Origin: Ideonella alba
Lineage (GTDB): Bacteria; Pseudomonadota; Gammaproteobacteria; Burkholderiales; Burkholderiaceae_C
Assembly: GCF_018069875.1 (NCBI RefSeq)
Contig: NZ_JAGQDF010000004.1
Span: 1 to 64,000 of the forward strand
Length of the DNA stretch: 64,000 nt
Reading direction: 5' to 3'
A model generated the notes under the pieces. That model made no database searches, had not been told where the DNA came from, and was given only the letters and a program-made list of their open reading frames with translations. Below are positions 23,743 to 32,405 of this stretch, in pieces (position 1 is the first letter of the stretch; the number at the start of each line of letters is the position of its first letter). A program made the position numbers and the translations under genes.

Positions 23743-25401
23743 ATGCCCCCGACCCCGCTGAACCCGAACGACCCCGACCTGGCCGGCGCCCGCCTGGCCG
23801 CCAGCGTGGTGGTGCTGCGCGACGGCGACAGCGGCCCCGAGGTGCTGATGCTGCGCCGTGCCGAGCGCGACGGCGACATCCGCAGCGGCGTCTGGGTCTT
23901 CCCCGGCGGCGTGCTGGACGCCACCGACGGCCTGCTGCACGAGCACTGCGACGGCGAGGACGACGCTGCCCACAGCACCCGCCTGGGCCTGGCCCGCGGC
24001 GCGCTGGACTACGCGGTGGCCGCGGTGCGCGAGTGCTTCGAGGAGGTGGGCCTGCTGTTCGCCCACGGTTCGCTGCCGGCGGCCGTGGCCGAGCGCCACG
24101 CGATGCAAAGCGGCGAGGATTTCGTCGCGCTGTGCCAGCGCCACGACCTGCGCCTGGCCACCTCGGCCCTGGTCTATCACAGCCACTGGCTGACGCCGCC
24201 GGGCATTGCCAAGCGCTTCGACACCCGCTTCTACGTGGCCCGACTGCCCGACGGCCAGCAGCCGCAGGCCGACGAGGGCGAGGCGCTGGAGATCGCCTGG
24301 CTGACGCCGGCGCAGGCGCTGGACAAGGAGCGCCGCCTGAAGCTGCTGCCGGTCACCCGCCGCACGCTGCAGGACCTGGGCCGATTCACCAGCGTGCAGG
24401 CCATCCTGGACGAGGCCGCCGCACGGGTGAACCCGCCACGCCACATGCCGCGCCTGGGCTGCAACGCCCAGGGCGTGCGCCCGGTGCTGCCGGATGAGTG
24501 GGCCTACGCCGAGATCGGCCGGCTGGACCCGCAGGGCCGCGGCGACATCTGGTTCGAGCTGCCGCCGCTGCGCGCAGTGGCGCTGTCCGAGCGCGTGATG
24601 CGCGTGACCTGCGGCAACGGCTCGGTGATGACCGGCCCGGGCACCAACACCTACCTGATCGGCGCACCCGGCGGGCCGCTGGCGGTGCTCGACCCCGGCC
24701 CCGATGATGCCGACACCGAGGCCCACCTGCAGGCCGTGCTGCAGGCCGCCGCCGGCCGGCCGATCACGCGCATCATCGTCACCCACACCCACAAGGACCA
24801 TTCGCCCGCCGCGCAGCGCCTGCACGCCCTGACCGGCGCCCCGCTGGTGGGGCTGGCGGCGGTACACCCCGAGTGGCAGGACACGGTGTTCGCGCCCGAC
24901 CACGCGCCGGCCGACGGCGAACGGCTGCTGCTGGGCGAGGGCTGCACGCTGCGTGCGGTGCACACGCCCGGCCACGCCGCCAACCATGTCTGCTGGCTGC
25001 TCGAGGAGGAGAAGCTGCTGTTCACCGGCGACCACGTGATGCAGGGCTCCACCGTGGTCATCAACCCGCCCGACGGCGACATGGCCGCCTACCTGGGCGC
25101 GCTGGAGAAGCTGCTGGCCATCGATCTGGACTGGTTCGCCCCCGGCCACGGCTTCCTGATGGCGCGCCCGCACGACGAGCTGCGCAAGCTCATCGCCCAC
25201 CGCCTGGCGCGCGAGGCCAAGGTGCTGGACGCGCTGCGCACGCTGGGCCCCTGCAGCGACGAGGCGCTGGTGCCCACGGTGTATGGCGATGTGCCCAGCT
25301 CGCGCCACGCGCTGGCGCTGCGCTCGCTGCGCGCCCACCTGGGCAAGCTGCTGGCCGAGGGGCGGGTGTGTGACGACGGAAACCTGCTCCGGCTCAGCTG
25401 A
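23743..25401 (+). CDS. Nudix hydrolase-metallo-beta-lactamase fusion protein
   Basis: A 552-aa two-domain enzyme. Residues about 1-230 are a Nudix domain with the box readable as GGVLDATDG...AAVRECFEEVGLLF. Residues about 260-500 are an MBL-fold domain with THTHKDHSPA, HTPGHAANHVCW, FTGDHVM and APGHG metal ligands, followed by a winged C-terminal segment as in LACTB2-like endoribonucleases. ATG 23743 begins at the natural N-terminus (MPPTPLNPNDPDL); the frame extends upstream to 23635. The fusion suggests linked steps in clearing a nucleotide or CoA derivative, or an RNA end, but the substrate is not known. Confidence 0.85.
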   Translation: MPPTPLNPNDPDLAGARLAASVVVLRDGDSGPEVLMLRRAERDGDIRSGVWVFPGGVLDATDGLLHEHCDGEDDAAHSTRLGLARGALDYAVAAVRECFEEVGLLFAHGSLPAAVAERHAMQSGEDFVALCQRHDLRLATSALVYHSHWLTPPGIAKRFDTRFYVARLPDGQQPQADEGEALEIAWLTPAQALDKERRLKLLPVTRRTLQDLGRFTSVQAILDEAAARVNPPRHMPRLGCNAQGVRPVLPDEWAYAEIGRLDPQGRGDIWFELPPLRAVALSERVMRVTCGNGSVMTGPGTNTYLIGAPGGPLAVLDPGPDDADTEAHLQAVLQAAAGRPITRIIVTHTHKDHSPAAQRLHALTGAPLVGLAAVHPEWQDTVFAPDHAPADGERLLLGEGCTLRAVHTPGHAANHVCWLLEEEKLLFTGDHVMQGSTVVINPPDGDMAAYLGALEKLLAIDLDWFAPGHGFLMARPHDELRKLIAHRLAREAKVLDALRTLGPCSDEALVPTVYGDVPSSRHALALRSLRAHLGKLLAEGRVCDDGNLLRLS

Positions 25402-25432
25402 GCGGCGCCTATAACCGTCAACCTCAGACCGC

Positions 25433-26083
25433 TCAGCGACCCAGCATTTGCTCAGCGTATCGCGCCACAACGTGACCGAAGTTGTCGAGTCGACCCGCCG
25501 CATCAGGCGTTCGAAAACCCTCGGCCAGTTGGCTCAACTCCTCGTCGCTTGCCGAGGTCACAAAGGCATCGTCAAAGACCCGTCGCAGAGCCTCTACACG
25601 ACGTTCCCGAAGGAAGCTGATGTCGAGTTGCAGGATCTTCAACATGAAGTCGGCCGCCTCATCGTCGCGGTCTGTCGGGTAGATCCTGCCGTCACCCAGC
25701 GAGTACAAAAAGCGACGCTCACAGTCCATGTCGAGCGGTGAAATGGCCTGTGCCTCATCGAAGTCGCTGCCCTTGGCGTGCCCGCAGTGCAGTGGCAAAC
25801 CCGGGCGCGTCTCGCGGATACACGATGCATGCAGATTGCCATAGTCGAGCGCCAGGTCTGGGCGGGCTTCCTGCGGCCGGAAGTGCTCTATGTGGCTGTC
25901 TGAAAAGTCAATTCGGCACCCGCAGTAGCAGCACACCCAACCCTGTTCGCAAAGAAGCGATTCGTGCAGTTCGCGCTTCTGCGGGTTTTGCAAACCATCG
26001 TAGGTCGGCTGCCAATCCGCGTTGGCTTGAGCCTTCCATTGAGCAAAGCCCACAGGCTCAGCCTGCTTGATGACCCGCTTCAT
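25433..26083 (-). CDS. ptuB: Septu defence HNH endonuclease PtuB (TIGR02646-like)
   Basis: A 216-aa protein with an HNH nuclease core: the zinc-like cluster CCYCGC at residues 51-56, HIEHFRP (H64, H67) and YGNLHASC (N83, H85). Length and motifs match the TIGR02646 family, whose members pair with an ATPase in the Septu anti-phage system. The gene starts inside the stop codon of ptuA (ATGA). Base composition is lower in GC than the flanking genes, consistent with transfer. In characterised Septu systems PtuB is the nuclease effector held by PtuA. Confidence 0.85.
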   Translation of the reverse strand: MKRVIKQAEPVGFAQWKAQANADWQPTYDGLQNPQKRELHESLLCEQGWVCCYCGCRIDFSDSHIEHFRPQEARPDLALDYGNLHASCIRETRPGLPLHCGHAKGSDFDEAQAISPLDMDCERRFLYSLGDGRIYPTDRDDEAADFMLKILQLDISFLRERRVEALRRVFDDAFVTSASDEELSQLAEGFRTPDAAGRLDNFGHVVARYAEQMLGR

Positions 26084-27405
26084 CGACCCAGGACTTCCTT
26101 GCGACGAAGCAAGGCCCTGGCACCCGACAACTCAGGAATGCCTGGCGCAATCGACTCCAGCGCTGTCAGTCGCCTTTGCGCAGAGGGCAACTCACCGCGC
26201 TCCAGGTCCTCGAACAGGGCATCCAGCTGTGCCTGAACATCTGACGTCCGCGCATCGGCACCCATGATCTCCTCCAGGACTTGGCTGGAGGTCAGGCCGT
26301 AGCTGACCTGTGGATGATCTGTCTGACCATTCCTGAGCAGGATGATTTCGTCGGGTCGCAGTTCACCCAGCACCTGCGGTGAGTGGCTTGCCACGATGAA
26401 TTGGACAGCTGGAAAGGCCCGCTTGAGGCCGCTGGTCAGGATGCGCTGCCAGCGGGGATGGAGGTGCATGTCCAACTCGTCGATCAGCACCACCCCGGGT
26501 GTTTTCTGCGTCACATCCCAGCCCAGTTGCGGGTTCAGCAGACACATACGCCGCGCAATGTCGGCCACCAGCCCGATGACTGCCCGTTGACCGTCGCTAA
26601 GGTTCTCGAAGGCCGTCGGTTGGCGATCGTTATCGCCCAACGACCGCCACTCCATCAACAGGCTTTTCTGCTTGAGGTCGTACTTCAGGCCTTTGGCGCC
26701 CTCTACGGCGTCGCCCAAAGCGCGATTGACCAAGGCTAATTCGTCGTTGTCGATGGCATCGAAGGCCACACCAGTCTCAGATGATGTTTGGAAGCGTTCA
26801 AGGCACTTGCCAATGACCCAGGCTTGAAGTGCAGTAGCGTCCAGAGATGCATCCCACCAAGACGCATAGCCATCGGTTCGCCCACTGCGGGTTGCAGCCG
26901 CCTGTATTTCCTGTGGTTGACTTTGGCTCCAATGCCGATTGGCACGGTAGAAGGCCATGATAGGCAGAGACGACTTGGCTCGGGTCGTCTGGGCAGTCGG
27001 ACCAACCGCCTGTTGGATCCCTTGCCAGACAAGGCCCGGCGGCGTTCCACCTGAAACTGCGCCGTCAACCTGACTGGTCCGCTGCGTAGTCCAGATACAC
27101 ACACTTTCGTGGTCGAAGACCTCGGCGACAGCAACGACTTTGACAGGATACTGCGACTCGAAGCGAATGCGTCCGTGGTCAGCGTGCCCAAGCAAGGTGG
27201 CGACGTTGGGGTCATCCATTGCGACCACGCTGGAAATCGACATGTACTGACTGAAGCCCGTCAACAACGCGTCGCACAGTGCCTTCAATAGCGATGTCTT
27301 GCCGCTACCGTTTACGCCAACTACGACATTGAAGCCAGGCTTGAACGCCACATGCAAATCTCGATGGCACCGGTAGTTGGTCAAGTGGACCGACTCAAAT
27401 CTCAT
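26080..27405 (-). CDS. ptuA: Septu defence AAA/SMC-like ATPase PtuA
   Basis: A 441-aa ABC/SMC-type ATPase: MRFESVHLTNYRCHRDL at the N-terminus, Walker A GVNGSGKT (residues 30-37), signature-like LSDGQRAVIGLV, Walker B GVVLIDELDMHLHP and a terminal switch QFIVASHSPQVL. This is the OLD/PtuA-like arrangement. ATG 27405 has an excellent ribosome binding site (AAGGAGG) on the minus strand; the longer open frame to 27519 has none. Immediately downstream and overlapping is the HNH partner. No reverse transcriptase or ncRNA was seen next to it, so it is a plain Septu rather than a retron. Confidence 0.86.
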   Translation of the reverse strand: MRFESVHLTNYRCHRDLHVAFKPGFNVVVGVNGSGKTSLLKALCDALLTGFSQYMSISSVVAMDDPNVATLLGHADHGRIRFESQYPVKVVAVAEVFDHESVCIWTTQRTSQVDGAVSGGTPPGLVWQGIQQAVGPTAQTTRAKSSLPIMAFYRANRHWSQSQPQEIQAAATRSGRTDGYASWWDASLDATALQAWVIGKCLERFQTSSETGVAFDAIDNDELALVNRALGDAVEGAKGLKYDLKQKSLLMEWRSLGDNDRQPTAFENLSDGQRAVIGLVADIARRMCLLNPQLGWDVTQKTPGVVLIDELDMHLHPRWQRILTSGLKRAFPAVQFIVASHSPQVLGELRPDEIILLRNGQTDHPQVSYGLTSSQVLEEIMGADARTSDVQAQLDALFEDLERGELPSAQRRLTALESIAPGIPELSGARALLRRKEVLGR

Positions 27406-27522
27406 TAGCCCTGCCTCCTTAGGTTGAGCTAGCTGCCGCCGCATCTCGCCAGATCCGTCGACGGCGTCGCCACAGTATGACGCGACGTCGCTGTTCAACT
27501 TACCGCACGGCGAGAACAAACC

Positions 27523-28500
27523 TCAGTCGAGCTTAACCCCCAGCTTGCGGATCACCGCGCCCCAGCGGGCGCTGTCGGCCTCGACCACCTGGCGGAACGC
27601 CGCGGCACTGCCGCCCACCGGCGTCAGGCCCTGCGCGTCCAGCGCGCTCCTGACCGCTGGATCGGCCAGCGTGGCGTTGACATCGGCATTGATCTTCGCC
27701 ACCACCGCCTCGGGCGTGCCGGCGGCCACGAACAGGCCGTTCCAGGCCAGGCTCTCTACATTCTTCAGGCCGGCCGAGGCCATGGTCGGCAGGTCCTTCA
27801 GGCTGTCGGGGTGCTGGCTGCTGCTGACGGCCAGCAGGCGCGCCTTGTTGTTGCGCACATGGGCCATCAGCGCCGGGGCCACCATGAAGCAGGCGTCGGC
27901 CTCGCCCTGGGCCACCGCCAGCGCGGCCGGCGGCGAGCCGTTGAACGGGATGTGCTGGGCCTTGGCGCCGATCTCGACCAGGAACAGCTCCATCGTCAGG
28001 TGGGCCGAGCTGCCGTTGCCCAGCGACGAGTAGTTCATCGCGCCGTTCTTCGCCTTGGCCCAGGCGATGAACTCGGCCAGCGTCTTCACCGGCACATGCG
28101 CGCCCACCGCCAGCACATTGGGCTGCGAGGTGGTCATCACCACCGGCACCAGGTCCTTGGCGGCGTCGTAGGGCACCTTGGCGTACAGGTAGGGCGCGAA
28201 GGCGATCGGGCCGTTGAAGGACAGCGCGATCGTGTGGCCGTCGGGCGCCGCCTTGGCCGCCACGTCGGTGCCCAGCATGCCGCCCGCGCCGGGCTTGTTC
28301 TCCACCACCACGGCCTGGCCCCAGCGGTCCTTGAGCTTGTCGCCCAGCAGCCGGGCGATGATGTCCAGCGAGGAGCCGGCCGGTGCCGGCACGACGATGC
28401 GCACCGGCTTGGTGGGCCAGGCGGACTGGGCCTGGGCCAGCGGGACGCTGACGAGTGTGGCGGCCAGGGCAAGCAGGGAGCGGCGCAGCATCATGGGCAT
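27523..28500 (-). CDS. Bug-family tripartite tricarboxylate transporter substrate-binding protein
   Basis: A 325-aa periplasmic binding protein with a signal peptide (MMLRRSLLALAATLVSVPLAQAQS) and Bug-family motifs: WPTKPVRIVVPAPAGSSLDIIAR, VVENKPGAGGMLGTDVAAKA, DGHTIALSF and the C-terminal DLPTMASAGL. Bug proteins bind carboxylates or amino acids and are numerous in Burkholderiales; most are orphans without TctAB membrane genes, as here. The start may be 28500, 28494 or 28491. An intrinsic terminator on the same strand ends almost exactly at the 28500 start codon. Confidence 0.88.
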   Translation of the reverse strand: MPMMLRRSLLALAATLVSVPLAQAQSAWPTKPVRIVVPAPAGSSLDIIARLLGDKLKDRWGQAVVVENKPGAGGMLGTDVAAKAAPDGHTIALSFNGPIAFAPYLYAKVPYDAAKDLVPVVMTTSQPNVLAVGAHVPVKTLAEFIAWAKAKNGAMNYSSLGNGSSAHLTMELFLVEIGAKAQHIPFNGSPPAALAVAQGEADACFMVAPALMAHVRNNKARLLAVSSSQHPDSLKDLPTMASAGLKNVESLAWNGLFVAAGTPEAVVAKINADVNATLADPAVRSALDAQGLTPVGGSAAAFRQVVEADSARWGAVIRKLGVKLD

Positions 28501-28501
28501 G

Positions 28502-28524
28502 AAAAAGGGGCCTTGGAAGGCCCC
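28502..28524 (-). terminator. Intrinsic terminator after gdhA, abutting the Bug gene start
   Basis: On the minus strand the sequence reads GGGGCCTT-CC-AAGGCCCC followed by TTTTT and then C-ATG. The stem is 8 perfect pairs and the U-run ends one base before the start codon at 28500. It lies 26 bases after the gdhA stop, so it should end gdhA transcripts and either exclude or attenuate the downstream Bug gene. Confidence 0.85.
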
Positions 28525-28550
28525 CATGGTAGCGGTGTGCCGCCAGGCGA

Positions 28551-29825
28551 TCAGGGATAGAGACCGCGCTCGACGCGGGCCTGCAGGATGCGCTCGCAGG
28601 AGACCGTGAAGGTGGCGGTGCGCAGCGTGATGCGGTGCTGGTCGGCCACCTCCCAGATGCGCTTGAGCGCGCCCACCATGATCTTGTCCAGGCGCACGTT
28701 GATCTCGTCCTCGGTCCAGAAGAAGCTCGAGAAGTCCTGCACCCACTCGAAATACGAGACCGTCACGCCACCGGCGTTGCAGATCACGTCGGGCACCACC
28801 AGGATGCCGCGGTCGGCCAGGATGTCGTCGGCGCTGGGCACGGTGGGGCCGTTGGCGCCCTCGAGCACCATCTTGGCCTTCACGCGGCGGGCGCGGTCGG
28901 CGGTGATCTGGCCTTCCAGCGCGGCGGGGATCAGGATGTCGCAGTCGACATCCCAGAACTCCTCGTTGCCCATCACCTCGGCGCCCTTGAAGCCGCCCAC
29001 GCCGCCGGTGGCCTTGACGTGCGGCATCAGCTCGGCCAGGTCAAAGCCGTTGCCGTTGTAGATGGTGCCGGTGTGGTCCTGCGCCGCCACGATCTTGGCG
29101 CCGGCCTGGCCGAACAGCTCGGCCGCGGCCGAACCCACATTGCCAAAGCCCTGCACCGCCACGCGGGCGCCCTGCAGGTCCAGGTTGATGCGGCGAGCCG
29201 CCTCGCGGCCGGTGACGAACACGCCGCGGCCGGTGGCCTTCACGCGGCCCAGCGAGCCGCCCAGGTGGATCGGCTTGCCGGTGACCACGCCGGTGGCGGT
29301 GGCGCCGGTGTTCATCGAGTAGGTGTCCATCATCCACGCCATGATCTGGGCGTTGGTGTTGACGTCCGGCGCCGGGATGTCCTGCTGCGGGCCGATGATG
29401 ATGCCGATCTCGCTGGTGTAGCGGCGGGTCACGCGCTCAAGCTCCTTCAGCGAGAGCTTCTTGGGATCGATGCGGATGCCGCCCTTGGCACCGCCGTAGG
29501 GCAGGTTGACCGCGGCGTTCTTGATGCTCATCCAGGCCGACAGCGCCATCACCTCTTCCAGCGTCACGTCCGGGTGGTAGCGCACCCCCCCCTTGCCCGG
29601 GCCGCGGCTGAGGTTGTGCTGCACGCGGTAGCCCTCGTAGTGGGCGATGGTGCCGTCGTCCAGTTCGATCGGGATGTCGACGATCAGCGCGCGCTTGGGG
29701 CGCTTCAAGGTGTCGATCCAGCGCGAGAGGTGGCCCAGGTAGGGCGCCACGCGGTCGACCTGCATCAGGTAGGTGCCCCAGGGGCTGTCGGGGGTCGGGT
29801 GGACGTAGGACAGGGGTTCGGTCAT
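28551..29825 (-). CDS. gdhA: Glutamate dehydrogenase (Glu/Leu/Phe/Val family)
   Basis: A 424-aa cytoplasmic enzyme that interconverts glutamate and 2-oxoglutarate plus ammonia. It shows the family's substrate region [16 protein letters not shown], the catalytic lysine signature [11 protein letters not shown], the Rossmann motif [15 protein letters not shown] and the C-terminal [16 protein letters not shown]. The size (about 420 residues) and GQGFGNVG-type nucleotide motif fit the small hexameric class; cofactor choice is not certain from sequence. It is divergent from proC, with two dyad sequences in the intergenic region, and is followed by a strong terminator. Confidence 0.94.
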   Translation of the reverse strand: MTEPLSYVHPTPDSPWGTYLMQVDRVAPYLGHLSRWIDTLKRPKRALIVDIPIELDDGTIAHYEGYRVQHNLSRGPGKGGVRYHPDVTLEEVMALSAWMSIKNAAVNLPYGGAKGGIRIDPKKLSLKELERVTRRYTSEIGIIIGPQQDIPAPDVNTNAQIMAWMMDTYSMNTGATATGVVTGKPIHLGGSLGRVKATGRGVFVTGREAARRINLDLQGARVAVQGFGNVGSAAAELFGQAGAKIVAAQDHTGTIYNGNGFDLAELMPHVKATGGVGGFKGAEVMGNEEFWDVDCDILIPAALEGQITADRARRVKAKMVLEGANGPTVPSADDILADRGILVVPDVICNAGGVTVSYFEWVQDFSSFFWTEDEINVRLDKIMVGALKRIWEVADQHRITLRTATFTVSCERILQARVERGLYP

Positions 29826-29935
29826 CGGTGTGTCTCCAGGGATGTTGGATCAGCCGTCACCGGCCTTGTGAGCCGGCCCGTTCGGCATGGGGGCGGACTG
29901 TAGGCGGGGTGGCGCCGAATTTGTCACCGAGCCTC

Positions 29936-29991
29936 ATGCAACCTTTGCATAGTTGCTGTTCCGGCCGTTCATGCATGCAGGCCATGCATGA
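29936..29991. promoter_or_regulatory. Two dyad elements in the gdhA-proC divergent region
   Basis: Two perfect inverted repeats lie in the 224-base gap: ATGCAA-CCT-TTGCAT at 29936-29950 and TCATGCATG-CAGGC-CATGCATGA at 29969-29991. Both share an ATGCA core. Their centres are about 37 bases apart. They look like operator sites for a regulator of gdhA and/or proC; which one is unknown. Confidence 0.5.
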
Positions 29992-30049
29992 CCAGCGCCA
30001 GCCCTTGGCATGCGCGCGCCGGCCCCAGGCCGCGCCTACACTGCGCGCC

Positions 30050-30880
30050 ATGAATGCTTCAACTTCCCTGGGCCGCACCGCCTTCATCGGTGGCGGCAAC
30101 ATGGCCAGCGCGGTGCTGGGCGGCCTGCTGCGCGCGGGCGCGCCGGCCGATGCCTTCATCGTGGTGGAACCCTGGGCCGAGCAGGCGGCCCGGCTGCGTG
30201 AGCAGTTCGGACTGACGGTGCTGGACGCCGCCGGTGCGGCGCTGCAGGGCGTGGACACGGTGGTCTGGGCGGTCAAGCCGCAGCTCTTCGCCGAAGCCGC
30301 CGCGCCCTGCGCCGCGCACATCGGCGGCGCCTTGCAGATCAGCGTGATGGCCGGTATCCGCAGCGAGGCCATCGCCCGCGCCAGCGGCAGCGCGCAGGTG
30401 GTGCGCTGCATGCCCAACACGCCGGCGCTGATCGGCCAGGGCATGACCGGCCTGCATGCCAGTGCCGCGGTCAGCAGCGCACAGCGCCAGCGCGCCGAGG
30501 CCCTGCTGGCCCCGACCGGCCGCCTGCTGTGGGTGGACGCCGAGCGCGACCTGGACGCGGTGACCGCGCTGTCGGGCTCGGGCCCGGCCTACTTCTTCTA
30601 CCTGATCGAGGCCATGGTGCAGGCCGGCACCGAGCTGGGCCTGAGCCCGGCCCAGGCCCGCCAGCTGGCCGAGGGCACCGCTGCCGGGGCGGCGGCGCTG
30701 TCGGCGCAATCGGTGGACAGCCCCGAGGTGCTGCGCCAGCGGGTGACCAGCAAGGGCGGCACCACGCACGCGGCGATCAGCACGATGGAGGCCGCCGGCA
30801 TGAAGGCCACGGTGGTGGCCGCAGTGCACGCGGCGGCGCGGCGCGCGGCGGAGCTGGGCGACGAGTTCGGCCGCGCCTGA
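30050..30880 (+). CDS. proC: Pyrroline-5-carboxylate reductase
   Basis: A 276-aa NAD(P)H-dependent enzyme making proline from pyrroline-5-carboxylate, the last step of proline synthesis. The N-terminal nucleotide-binding motif is FIGGGNMASAVLGG; the family signature appears as SGSGPAYFFYLIEAM and later QRVTSKGGTTHAA. CMPNTPALIGQGMT is also conserved. ATG 30050 gives the normal start; an in-frame extension to 29828 overlaps the regulatory region. It is divergent from gdhA, another glutamate-linked gene. Confidence 0.95.
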   Translation: MNASTSLGRTAFIGGGNMASAVLGGLLRAGAPADAFIVVEPWAEQAARLREQFGLTVLDAAGAALQGVDTVVWAVKPQLFAEAAAPCAAHIGGALQISVMAGIRSEAIARASGSAQVVRCMPNTPALIGQGMTGLHASAAVSSAQRQRAEALLAPTGRLLWVDAERDLDAVTALSGSGPAYFFYLIEAMVQAGTELGLSPAQARQLAEGTAAGAAALSAQSVDSPEVLRQRVTSKGGTTHAAISTMEAAGMKATVVAAVHAAARRAAELGDEFGRA

Positions 30881-30898
30881 CCGCGCCGGCGCGCGCGG

Positions 30899-31369
30899 TC
30901 AGATCGGCACCTGGGACAGTGTCTGCTGGTCCAGCGCCAGCGCCTCGTTGAGCTTGGCGGCGGTGTAGCCCACCAGCATCTGCGTGGGCATCAGGATCAC
31001 TGGCAGGTCGGGCGAGCCCAGCAGCGCGTGCGACTGCCGCGCGGTGGCGCTCTTGCCCAGGTCCAGCACGTCGAACTGCACCTTCAGCTTGCGCAACTGG
31101 GCCATCGCGTCGTTGCAGAGGCGGCAGCCCGGCGCCACGAAAACGGCCAGCTCGCCCTGCCCCAGCGGCAGGTTGTCGGTGCGGCGGGTGATGGTGGGGG
31201 TGCGCGCCTCGTTCAGGCCCGGCAGACGGCTTTCGATCAGCTGGCGGCCCTGGCTGCGCAGCTTGTCCAGGAAGCCGCGGAAGCGCTGTTCCAGCGATTC
31301 GGCGCGGGCAGCACCGGCCAGGCTGCCGAGCAGCAGGGCCAGGGTCCAGTGGCGGCGGTTGATGGACAT
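30899..31369 (-). CDS. Exported glutaredoxin-like protein
   Basis: A 156-aa protein with a signal peptide (RRHWTLALLLGSLAGAARAES) and a C-terminal thioredoxin-fold domain whose active site reads APGCRLC (C-x2-C). The strand and cis-proline region appear as VQFDVLDLGKS and LPVILMPTQM. It is likely periplasmic and may act as a thiol-disulfide oxidoreductase or a glutaredoxin remnant. It converges on proC with only about 18 bases between the stops and lies downstream of ubiA on the same strand (about 30 bases), possibly cotranscribed. Confidence 0.7.
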   Translation of the reverse strand: MSINRRHWTLALLLGSLAGAARAESLEQRFRGFLDKLRSQGRQLIESRLPGLNEARTPTITRRTDNLPLGQGELAVFVAPGCRLCNDAMAQLRKLKVQFDVLDLGKSATARQSHALLGSPDLPVILMPTQMLVGYTAAKLNEALALDQQTLSQVPI

Positions 31370-31399
31370 GGGCTCCTCCTGGGTGGGTTGTCGGGGTGC

Positions 31400-32293
31400 T
31401 CAGGCAGTGGCCAGCACCGTGCCCATGAAAACGGCAAAACCGAGCCAGTGGTTGACCCGGAAGGCACGGAAGCAGCCCTCGCGGCTTCTGGTGCGGATCA
31501 TCGTGTAGTGCCAGCCGGCCTGCAAGCCCGCGGCCACCAGGCCCAGCCAGGACAGCCGGTCCAGCCCCAGCGAATGGCTCAGCGCCCCCCAGGCGACCAG
31601 GTGGATGGCGTAGAAGGCCATCACCCCGGCCACGTCGAAGCGACCCAGCGTGATGGCCGAGGTGCGGATGCCGATGCGCAGGTCGTCGTCGCGATCGACC
31701 ATTGCATATTCGGTGTCATAGGCCAGCACCCAGAACAGGTTGGCCAGCAGCAGCGCCCAGGCCTGCCAGGGCACGGCCGCGCCCACCGCCGACAGGCTCC
31801 ACTCGGCGCCGCCCAGCACCGCCGAGAAGGCCATCGGGATGCCGAAGCTGAAAGCCACGCCCAGCACCGCCTGTGGCATCGCCACCACCCGCTTGGCATA
31901 GGGATAGACGAGCGCGATCGCCAGTGCCGGGAAGGACAGCAGGATGGTCGGCGCATTGGTGGTCAGCACCAGGCCGAAGGCCGCCAGCGCCAGCACCGCG
32001 CCCAGGCCCAGCGCCTCCTTCACCGGCAGCTCGCCGCTGGTCACCGGCCGCGCCGCGGTGCGCTTGACGTGGCGGTCGAACTCGCGATCGGCCACGTCAT
32101 TGATGCAGCAGCCGGCGCTGCGCATCAGGATGGTGCCGGCGGTGAACACGACCAGCAGGTGCCAGCCGGGGAAGCCGTCGGCCGCGATCCACAGCGCGCT
32201 GAGCGTGGGCCACAGCAGCAGCAGCCAGCCGGCCGGCCGGTTCCAGCGGATCAGGTCAAGGTAGAGCGCCAGGCGCGAACGGGGAGCAGACAT
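31400..32293 (-). CDS. ubiA: 4-hydroxybenzoate octaprenyltransferase
   Basis: A 297-aa integral inner-membrane prenyltransferase that joins a polyprenyl chain to 4-hydroxybenzoate in ubiquinone synthesis. The two Asp-rich motifs for magnesium-diphosphate binding are [15 protein letters not shown] and [13 protein letters not shown]; the N-terminal [15 protein letters not shown] is also typical. Around eight or nine hydrophobic segments are seen. ATG 32293 matches the family start; the open frame continues upstream to 32476 over the promoter of the divergent HD-GYP gene. Confidence 0.95.
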   Translation of the reverse strand: MSAPRSRLALYLDLIRWNRPAGWLLLLWPTLSALWIAADGFPGWHLLVVFTAGTILMRSAGCCINDVADREFDRHVKRTAARPVTSGELPVKEALGLGAVLALAAFGLVLTTNAPTILLSFPALAIALVYPYAKRVVAMPQAVLGVAFSFGIPMAFSAVLGGAEWSLSAVGAAVPWQAWALLLANLFWVLAYDTEYAMVDRDDDLRIGIRTSAITLGRFDVAGVMAFYAIHLVAWGALSHSLGLDRLSWLGLVAAGLQAGWHYTMIRTRSREGCFRAFRVNHWLGFAVFMGTVLATA

Positions 32294-32405
32294 GCGGGAA
32301 TTGTCACCGCTGCGCGACAGGTCGATCCCGCGCCCCGCTTGCCCGGCGGGCCTGCCCTCGTTAACCTTGCGGCCACGCTGAATGCAGTACCCCAGCGTAC
32401 CCTCC

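Noticed and set aside
25433-27405. Retron-type defence system
   Set aside because: An ATPase-HNH pair also accompanies some retrons, but no reverse transcriptase or structured ncRNA was found beside it.
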